Below are positions 1 to 5,107 of a stretch of 5,672 nt of DNA, piece after piece. Numbering within the stretch: position 1 is the stretch's first letter; each line of letters begins with the position of its first letter. A program made the translations under genes and the position numbers. The notes under the pieces are model-generated. The model worked only from the letters and a program-made list of their open reading frames with translations. It did not search any database and was not told where the DNA came from. Source of the stretch: Alphaproteobacteria bacterium (GTDB lineage Bacteria; Pseudomonadota; Alphaproteobacteria; Puniceispirillales; Puniceispirillaceae); assembly GCA_011522945.1 (NCBI GenBank), contig WTHY01000164.1, forward strand, positions 1 to 5,672, in the 5' to 3' direction.

Positions 1-39
1 CAGGCAGACTTCAGCGATTATGAAATATAATGAAAAGAG

Positions 40-116
<77 letters not shown>

Positions 117-127
117 GTGTGGTTTAG

Positions 128-156
128 GTAATACACCTATTGTGCCTTGGTGTGAA
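128..156 (-). promoter_or_regulatory. Putative promoter of the tRNA-Arg gene
   Basis: On the minus strand a TTCACA box (151-156, 5 of 6 to the sigma-70 -35 consensus) is followed after exactly 17 bases by TATTAC (128-133, 4 of 6 to the -10 consensus). The -10 box ends 11 bases before the mature tRNA 5' end, which fits a short-leader tRNA transcript. This is a consensus match by eye only. Confidence 0.45.
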
Positions 157-269
157 TATCTTTTCTATCGCCATGCTACATGCAGTCAATAGACAGTCTC
201 TTGATGTCCCTCTCTGAGGAGAGCTGTTGGCCTGTTCACTCTCCCTATCAAGATGCTGTAGTAAGGCGG

Positions 270-288
270 CATAGCTATCCTAGCTATG
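270..288. repeat. Perfect inverted repeat, 8-bp arms, 3-base loop
   Basis: CATAGCTA (270-277) and TAGCTATG (281-288) are exact reverse complements around the loop TCC. No T tract follows on either strand, so it is not a standard intrinsic terminator. It could be an RNA hairpin in the 3' region of the ureohydrolase transcript or a protein-binding palindrome; the sequence does not decide between these. Confidence 0.5.
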
Positions 289-474
289 GCTGGGTACAAA
301 ATTTGTTTGGTTTCCAGTATGATTGGAATGTCTGGATACAGTGAGCACCAGCACGCGCTATGCCTATATCAGCCTTGTTTATTATTTGGGCTTTTGCAAT
401 TACGCTAAAAGTCAGCACCCTTGAGCAAAACTGTTTCGGCAAGCGCTCTGTCCATCATAGCAGAGTGTACGCGT

Positions 475-1467
475 CTAGGCGTTTACAGTCTCTGCTATCA
501 TGGAGAGCATTTCAAACATGATGGCAGCGCCAACCATTGCGGTGATTTGATTAGGCGTGTCTTTTGTCGGCATCATGCAGACCACATCGCCGCCTATAAT
601 ATTCATGCCACGCACGCCACGTATCAGCTCAACAGCTTCATCCATAGAAAAGCCAGTTACACCTGGTTCTATATTCGAGACAGCTGGTGCCACAGAAGGG
701 TCAAGGCAGTCTAAATCGAATGTTATATAGACAGGACGACCAGCAAGAACGTCTTGAATTTCGGCAAGAACATCAGCGCTGCCGCGTCGCCTATAGTCCT
801 GCATTGTGACAACATTATAGCCATAATCATAGGATGGCTGGAGCCAGTCTAATGTGCGTGGATGCCCTCTGAGGCCAATCTGCATAGATCGTGTCGGATC
901 AACCTGGCCTTGATCGGCTAGATAGGCGCCCCAATGGGCAGCAGATTTCTGGGCGCCAAGGAAGTGATCCACGGTCGTAAATACATCTGTATGGGCATCA
1001 AGATGCAGAAAGGAGACTGGCTCACCCCCAGCGAGGTTGCCATTGCCAAGCGCCTGCACAATACCGCCTGTTATAGAATGATCGCCGCCAATAGAGACAG
1101 GCCGCACGCCAGCTTTATCGATATCTTTATAAAAATCTGTGATGCGTTGGATACAATCTTCATTATCATTGGCGCGTGGGAAGGGTACATCACCTGCATC
1201 TACAATTTTGGCACTTGTCCAAGGGTCAATCTGAAAATCGATATGGGCACGACGTTGTAATGCTGAGACATTGCGTACAGCACGAGGCCCTAAATGCTGA
1301 TCTCTTTCTGTTGTGCCATTGCCAGCGGAATGCGGCACGCCAACAAGCGCAATATCAGCTGAACGAAAGTCAGATGTATCTGGCTCATGAAAAGGGGCTC
1401 GAAATAAGGTTGGCACACCCCACCAGTAAAGATTATCCATCATGCTTTTATCATGAGTATCTGCCAT
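475..1467 (-). CDS. Ureohydrolase (arginase/agmatinase family), substrate uncertain, possibly guanidine-type
   Basis: A 330-residue protein, the usual length for agmatinase-type ureohydrolases, which hydrolyse a guanidino group to urea using a binuclear metal site (Mn, or Ni in some members). The family's metal-binding motifs are all present: GGDHS (H130), LHLDAHTD (D157, H159, D161) and FDLDCLDP (D251, D253). The final family motif, normally D-x-x-E-x-x-P with Glu contacting the guanidinium group, reads DVVCMMP here, with Cys297 in the Glu position. The N-terminal part is also unlike classical agmatinase, with GNGTTERDQHLGPRAVR at residues 49-65. Substrate assignment to agmatine is therefore unsafe; a guanidine hydrolase-like (GdmH) subgroup is my preferred alternative, from memory and unverified. 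The ATG at 1467 is preceded by GGGAG at 6-base spacing. It lies 49 bases after the clc gene on the same strand, so the two are probably co-transcribed. No nickel-chaperone gene is visible in the window. Confidence 0.92.
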   Translation of the reverse strand: MADTHDKSMMDNLYWWGVPTLFRAPFHEPDTSDFRSADIALVGVPHSAGNGTTERDQHLGPRAVRNVSALQRRAHIDFQIDPWTSAKIVDAGDVPFPRANDNEDCIQRITDFYKDIDKAGVRPVSIGGDHSITGGIVQALGNGNLAGGEPVSFLHLDAHTDVFTTVDHFLGAQKSAAHWGAYLADQGQVDPTRSMQIGLRGHPRTLDWLQPSYDYGYNVVTMQDYRRRGSADVLAEIQDVLAGRPVYITFDLDCLDPSVAPAVSNIEPGVTGFSMDEAVELIRGVRGMNIIGGDVVCMMPTKDTPNQITAMVGAAIMFEMLSMIAETVNA

Positions 1468-1516
1468 ATGATGCTCCCAACCTCGTTAGTAGACTATGAC
1501 TGAGTATGGCAGGTTT

Positions 1517-3244
1517 TTAGCGGCTGGCAATCTGTGTTTGTAGGTGTAAATAGGCTTGAAATATATCAGACTCTGAGAGAATGCCCACAAGCTGGCCGTT
1601 TTGTGTATCGATAACCGGGATATGCTCACCAACAAAATCACTGGCTTGCTCTATAGAGTGTAGGAGTGATGCATCCTCTGGAATGATTAAAGGCGCATCT
1701 ATCATATGGTCTGTTATAGGTGCTTTATCTATAGACATTTTATCTGAGGATACATCACCTGAAGCCTTGAGTAGCATTTGTAAAGCAATCTTGCCGATAA
1801 ATTGTCTATTATCTCCTAATATATAAGCTTCAGTTGTTGCCGTTTCCGTCATGTCGCGAATGGCATCTGCGACAACTACATCAGGTTTAAAGCTAAGATA
1901 ATCCTGGCGTATCATCGGCCGGATCGCAGTTTCTGAAACTTGCAAATTTATTCTGCCTTTGGTGATATCAATGCCACGATCCGCAAGTTGCCTATCATAG
2001 AATGATAGTCCGAACAGGTGATGAGATATGAGCAGGCTAAGGACTACACTTAACATGGCTGCCAACGCATATTCATAGCTCATTGTGAGCTCAAGCATAA
2101 TGATGACGCCTGAAATAGGTGCGCCTATGACCGCACTGCCAACAGCTGCCATGCCGCAGGTCACAAGAGCTGGCATCGGTATAAACCACCCGAGCGATAG
2201 CAAAATCCTTTGCGCAATAGATCCTGCAGCTGCCCCAATAAACAGGGCAGGGGCAAAAACACCACCAAAAAGCCCAAAGGCAATACAAAAAGCGGTAATT
2301 ACACCCTTGCCAATTATCATGATAAGAAGCATCTCGGTGCTAAAGGCGCTGTCAAACATCAGATTGATCTCGGTTATGCCAAAACCAAATAAGACTGGTA
2401 ATATTGTACCTGCCAAACCCATGCCAAGCGCTGCTATTATGAGTTTCTGAGCTGTGGTCAATTTCGTCTTAATGGCATAAATGTTTACTGTCCGGATAGC
2501 ATGCATATATAGGCTTGCAACTAATCCAAAAATTGGACCAAAACATAGAGCTGCTGGCAGCAGGAGCAATAATGGTACTGGTATCGTTGTAATTTGAAAC
2601 AGGTTCTCTGTGCCAAATATTAGCCGGCTAAAACCAGCAGAGCTGATACTAGCGATAGCAACAGGTATCACTGTGCGAACTGAGACATGGCGCAAGATTG
2701 CTTCATGCGCAAAAAGAATCCCGGCGATAGGGGCATTAAACCCTGCAGATATTGCCGCCGCCACACCGCAGCCAATAAAAATATCATTAGACAGGTTAAG
2801 CGGGAGTTTTTGGCGCACAAAGCTGCCAATTGTCGCTGCAAAATGCACAAGTGGCCCATATTGACCAACTGAGGCACCACCGCTAGCTGATAAAAATGCA
2901 GCTAGCGTTGAACCAATTCCAGTTCTTACCTCTATGCGCGTATCATGACGATGGGCAGCATAAATCGTGTCAGCAGGTCCATGGAATGTCTCGATGCTGA
3001 AGATGCGGCGCACAAATAGAATAAGACAGGCGACAAGTAATAAGCTGAAAATCGGCATTAGGGGGATAGTTATATCGCCAACGGAGACAAGGAATAGCTT
3101 TGTGTTGCCTTGCCAGTTTGTAATTATGCGAGCACCTTTGATAAAGGCATTTGCAATGACAGACATAACTGCGCCAAAGAACAATCCGATGATTATAACA
3201 ATAATTGCATTGCTTATGAATCGTTTACCTTGTTGCGCCTGCAA
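1517..3244 (-). CDS. CLC-family chloride channel/transporter with C-terminal CBS domains
   Basis: A 575-residue integral membrane protein of the CLC family, which moves chloride or other anions across the inner membrane, either passively or as an H+ antiporter. Hydrophobic helices fill roughly residues 11-415. Family landmarks are visible: GASVGQYGP (123-131), FNAPIAGILF (169-178), GGVFAP (327-332, the GxFxP filter motif), and a likely filter tyrosine at Y416. Two CBS domains follow at about 443-497 and 511-568; such domains commonly bind adenine nucleotides and regulate CLC proteins. Key residues deviate: the gating glutamate of GREGP is Tyr129, the internal proton-pathway glutamate aligns with Ala182 (FAHEA versus FIIEE in the E. 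coli protein), and the GSGIP serine region reads FHGPA. Loss of both glutamates suggests a channel rather than an antiporter, by inference. The start is uncertain: no ATG or GTG lies between the upstream in-frame stop (3278-3280) and 3244, leaving TTG at 3244 or an upstream CTG at 3268. Confidence 0.94.
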   Translation of the reverse strand: MQAQQGKRFISNAIIVIIIGLFFGAVMSVIANAFIKGARIITNWQGNTKLFLVSVGDITIPLMPIFSLLLVACLILFVRRIFSIETFHGPADTIYAAHRHDTRIEVRTGIGSTLAAFLSASGGASVGQYGPLVHFAATIGSFVRQKLPLNLSNDIFIGCGVAAAISAGFNAPIAGILFAHEAILRHVSVRTVIPVAIASISSAGFSRLIFGTENLFQITTIPVPLLLLLPAALCFGPIFGLVASLYMHAIRTVNIYAIKTKLTTAQKLIIAALGMGLAGTILPVLFGFGITEINLMFDSAFSTEMLLIMIIGKGVITAFCIAFGLFGGVFAPALFIGAAAGSIAQRILLSLGWFIPMPALVTCGMAAVGSAVIGAPISGVIIMLELTMSYEYALAAMLSVVLSLLISHHLFGLSFYDRQLADRGIDITKGRINLQVSETAIRPMIRQDYLSFKPDVVVADAIRDMTETATTEAYILGDNRQFIGKIALQMLLKASGDVSSDKMSIDKAPITDHMIDAPLIIPEDASLLHSIEQASDFVGEHIPVIDTQNGQLVGILSESDIFQAYLHLQTQIASR

Positions 3245-3265
3245 GCTTATGAAGAGTTTTTGAAA

Positions 3266-3279
3266 CAGATTAGCCCCCT
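3266..3279 (-). promoter_or_regulatory. Shine-Dalgarno-like AGGGGG before an alternative CTG start of clc
   Basis: On the minus strand AGGGGG (3274-3279) stands 5 bases before an in-frame CTG (3266-3268), eight codons upstream of the TTG at 3244. The TTG itself has no purine-rich element at normal spacing (CTTCATAAGC precedes it). If CTG is used, the protein gains the residues MFQKLFIS in front of the TTG-encoded residue. CTG starts are rare, so this is only an alternative. Confidence 0.35.
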
Positions 3280-3321
3280 AACCATCAGTTCATTATGCCT
3301 GTGTCGACGCACTGCGTTACC

Positions 3322-3350
3322 ATTATAAGGGAAACAACAGGTATCGTCTT
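3322..3350 (-). promoter_or_regulatory. Putative promoter of the clc-ureohydrolase operon
   Basis: On the minus strand a perfect TATAAT (3322-3327) lies 17 bases downstream of AAGACG (3345-3350, a weak 3 of 6 match to the -35 consensus). Transcription would begin near 3315, giving a leader of roughly 70 bases before the TTG start. A small ACGC/GCGT hairpin (3307-3317) sits at the very start of that leader. I recognise no known riboswitch in the leader. Confidence 0.5.
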
Positions 3351-3356
3351 GATTTT

Positions 3357-3386
3357 TTGACATGATGCTTTGCTGATTTGTGCAAT
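3357..3386 (+). promoter_or_regulatory. Possible promoter of the small CxxxC gene
   Basis: A perfect -35 hexamer TTGACA (3357-3362) lies upstream of the small gene at 3422. The best -10 at tolerable spacing is TGCAAT (3381-3386, 18-base spacing, 4 of 6), which lacks the important second-position A. The -35 box lies only six bases from the -35 region of the opposing clc promoter, so this looks like a compact divergent control region. Confidence 0.35.
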
Positions 3387-3421
3387 ATCGTAAAATCTGT
3401 TCAGCAAAAATAAGGATCTTT

Positions 3422-3635
3422 GTGAAAGATACTTGTCTGTTAAATTGCTATGCGCGTGCGCTTAAGGATCTGCAGCTAGCTAAAAAAATTATATGCTTTG
3501 GTGCGGCATCTGATAGATGGCATTAACCGTGATATGGCTGAAGATGATTTTGAAACCCTAATTTTGAAAGACTCACCTAGCGTAAATAGCGATTATCTAT
3601 CCTGCCTGGGGGCATGTGATAAATTGAGAATGTAA
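3422..3635 (+). pseudogene. Small twin-CxxxC protein gene, frameshifted at an A7 run
   Basis: A GTG at 3422 preceded by AAGGA at 5-base spacing opens a frame starting VKDTCLLNCYARALK; it ends at a TAA at 3524-3526 after 34 codons. A second frame, open from 3480 and ending with TAA at 3633-3635, continues with LVRHLIDGINRDMAEDDFE and ends in YLSCLGACDKLRM. Removing one A from the A7 run at 3482-3488 joins the two into a 70-residue protein. The restored product has CxxxC at residues 5-9 and again at 61-65, with helix-like, charged sequence between. I do not recognise the family and assign no function; paired CxxxC motifs can bind metal or form disulfides, but that is only a possibility. The break could be a sequencing indel, a real inactivating mutation, or transcriptional slippage at the homopolymer. 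It is convergent with the ABC gene downstream and divergent from clc. Confidence 0.6.
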
Positions 3636-3690
3636 GACCACCTATGGAAGCTTTAGGCCTCACTATAGCCTGTGCATTTGCTGTCTGACC

Positions 3691-4671
3691 TTACAGCGCT
3701 TTATCTGTCTTTTTATTCTGTTCTAAAAGCTCAATGAAAATATCTTCTAGGTCAGGCTGTGCTGTTGTTACATCTCCAATGCGCAGGCCAGCCTGCTGCA
3801 TAAGGCCGAGAATATGACCTGCATCCATTTTAGCCGGATCAAATCGGAGGGTAAGCTGCGTATCCTGTTTGGCGATTACCAGTGCTGAGATAGCGTCAGG
3901 TAGCTCTGCATTTTGTGCATCTGGCAAAGAAATATGGAGGTCCTTACGTCCTGCTGAAGCTAATAACGCCTCTGTTGGGCGCACAGTGATGATTTGCCCC
4001 TGGTCGAGAATAGCTACATGGTCACATAGCTCTTGCGCTTCTTCTAAGTAATGCGTTGTCAAAACAATGGTTGTGCCAGCTGCATGTAAGGCCCGCACAT
4101 TGTCCCATAATTGTTGGCGCAACGACACATCTACACCAGCAGTAGGCTCATCCAGTACAAGGACAGGCGGTGCATGAACCATGGCTTTTGCCACAAGTAA
4201 CCTCCGGCGCATGCCGCCTGAAAGTGTGCGCGAATAGGCATGTGCCTGATCTGTCAGCCCAACTAGGTCTAAAATTTCATCTGTGCGACGTTCCTGTTTT
4301 GGTATCGCAAACATGCCTGCGGTGAATTCAAGTAATTCTCTAGGCGTAAAGAACGCATCAATATTTAATTCCTGAGGTACGATGCCGATATTAGCACGCG
4401 CCTGTCTAGGAGAGCTGTCAATATCTGTACCCCAGATACAGAGGCTGCCAGCTGTTTTTACAACTGAGCCTGCCATAATATTGATTAAGGTCGACTTTCC
4501 TGCGCCATTTGGCCCTAGCAATCCAAACAGGCTACCTTGTGGTATCGCAAGATCTATGCCTTGCAAGGCAGTCTTGGCCGGACGGCTCCCTTGCGGTGCA
4601 TAAATTTTCTTTACGCCTTTTGCTTCAATAGCCATGCCATTTGCTGGCGGATTGATAAAGGGCTCAGTCAT
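3691..4671 (-). CDS. ABC-2 type transporter ATP-binding protein (YadG/DrrA-like)
   Basis: A 326-residue ABC ATPase that would energise a separate membrane permease, probably for export. All nucleotide-binding elements are intact: Walker A GPNGAGKS (53-60), Q-loop Q100 in VPQELN, signature LSGGM (150-154), Walker B VLVLDEP (170-176), D-loop AGVD, and the switch histidine H207 in TTHYLEEAQELCD. The pattern VPQE, LSGGMRRRL and TTHYLEEA is typical of the YadG/DrrA branch that pairs with ABC-2 permeases. About 100 residues of C-terminal domain follow the ATPase core and end in an acidic DLEDIFIELLE motif usual for this branch. The ATG at 4671 follows AAAAGG at 8-9 bases. No permease gene adjoins it: downstream is the convergent small gene and upstream the divergent zinc-finger gene, so its partner is encoded elsewhere or it acts differently. 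The substrate cannot be told from the sequence. Confidence 0.94.
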   Translation of the reverse strand: MTEPFINPPANGMAIEAKGVKKIYAPQGSRPAKTALQGIDLAIPQGSLFGLLGPNGAGKSTLINIMAGSVVKTAGSLCIWGTDIDSSPRQARANIGIVPQELNIDAFFTPRELLEFTAGMFAIPKQERRTDEILDLVGLTDQAHAYSRTLSGGMRRRLLVAKAMVHAPPVLVLDEPTAGVDVSLRQQLWDNVRALHAAGTTIVLTTHYLEEAQELCDHVAILDQGQIITVRPTEALLASAGRKDLHISLPDAQNAELPDAISALVIAKQDTQLTLRFDPAKMDAGHILGLMQQAGLRIGDVTTAQPDLEDIFIELLEQNKKTDKAL

Positions 4672-4813
4672 GAAAGCTACCTTTTAGGATTACCGGAGTT
4701 GTTGCCTCTAGATAGATATAAGCCTTTGCCACTAACCTCGCCACTGCTTTTCCAGTCAAGCTGTAATTTGCCGCGATAGATTGTTTCGCGCGCTATGATT
4801 TAGCCTGTTAAGA

Positions 4814-4843
4814 TTGCAGTTTTTTATGGCCCTGTCCTATACT
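4814..4843 (+). promoter_or_regulatory. Putative promoter of the zinc-finger/polA pair
   Basis: TATACT (4838-4843, 5 of 6 to the -10 consensus) lies 18 bases downstream of TTGCAG (4814-4819, 3 of 6 to the -35 consensus). Transcription would start near 4850, leaving a leader of about 65 bases before the ATG at 4917. The match is by eye. Confidence 0.4.
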
Positions 4844-4916
4844 CTAACGGCGCAAACTGCTATATGCAGACCTAATAGCCAATGGTGAGGCAAACGCCTA
4901 TTGAGGGGATGGTTCT

Positions 4917-5105
4917 ATGGAACAAGCTAAGACAAATTCAGCAGCAGAGAAAGATATGCCTGTTGTATCAACAACAGCCAACCGCGTTTCATGTAATGGC
5001 GGTGGTGGCGCACTTGGTCATCCACAGATCTGGCTGACATTAGGCGAGGATGGACATGTCACATGTCCCTATTGTTCTAAGCAATTTGTAAAGGCAAAAT
5101 CATAA
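4917..5105 (+). CDS. CHCC-type zinc-finger domain protein (NDUFS6-like)
   Basis: A 62-residue protein with a variable N-terminal tail (1-22) and a zinc-binding core, C26-x8-H35-x14-C50-x2-C53, in the contexts VSCNGGGGALGHPQIWL and VTCPYCSKQFV. This is the zf-CHCC family related to the mitochondrial complex I accessory subunit NDUFS6. In alphaproteobacteria the family is common as a stand-alone small protein; an accessory role in respiratory complex I is inferred from the homology, not shown here. The ATG at 4917 is preceded by GAGGGG at about 8 bases. Its stop is two bases from the polA start, implying co-transcription and probably coupled translation. Length and all four ligands are normal. 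Confidence 0.93.
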   Translation: MEQAKTNSAAEKDMPVVSTTANRVSCNGGGGALGHPQIWLTLGEDGHVTCPYCSKQFVKAKS

Positions 5106-5107
5106 GC

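Larger units (their letters stand above)
117..474. other. Intergenic stretch without a supported gene
   Basis: These 358 bases separate the ureohydrolase stop codon from the tRNA. I see the putative tRNA promoter at its left end, a perfect 8-bp inverted repeat at 270-288, and a weak hairpin beside the ureohydrolase stop. Short open stretches exist on both strands (for example 40 codons from an ATG at 286), but none has a ribosome binding site or recognisable protein sequence. No strong rho-independent terminator with a T tract is visible for the operon ending at 475. Confidence 0.6.

Noticed and set aside
286..408. 40-codon plus-strand ORF beginning MAGYKICLV
   Set aside because: It has no ribosome binding site, no recognisable family and a composition that does not stand out; it overlaps the inverted repeat.
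443..468. Hairpin CTCTG/CAGAG next to the ureohydrolase stop as a terminator
   Set aside because: On the transcribed minus strand only five pairs form around a 10-base loop, and the nearest TTTT is more than ten bases further on; too weak to call.
421..1499. Plus-strand ORFs opposite the ureohydrolase
   Set aside because: They lie antisense to a gene with unambiguous family motifs, carry no recognisable protein sequence and have low-complexity shadow composition.
3245..3315. Guanidine riboswitch in the clc leader
   Set aside because: The ureohydrolase prompted a look for ykkC-type or paired ACGR-loop hairpins on the minus strand. Only one 4-bp ACGC/GCGT hairpin with a 3-base loop is present, and no known class is recognisable.
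3482..3488. Programmed -1 frameshift at the A7 heptamer
   Set aside because: A AAA AAA is a classical -1 slippery site, but a -1 shift leads to a stop (TGA) after a few codons. The frame that continues to CLGAC needs +1, or loss of one A.
3655..3671. AGGC/GCCT hairpin between the convergent small gene and ABC gene as a bidirectional terminator
   Set aside because: The stem has only four pairs, the loop is 9 bases, and there is no T tract on either side.
4720..4765. Minus-strand TTGACT as a promoter for the ABC gene
   Set aside because: The -35 match is good (5 of 6), but no convincing -10 occurs at 16-18 bases (GTTAGT at 17), so I did not annotate it.
4772..4790. CGCGA/TCGCG inverted repeat between the ABC and zinc-finger genes
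   Set aside because: Five-base arms around nine bases are expected by chance in a region of this size; nothing else supports an operator.
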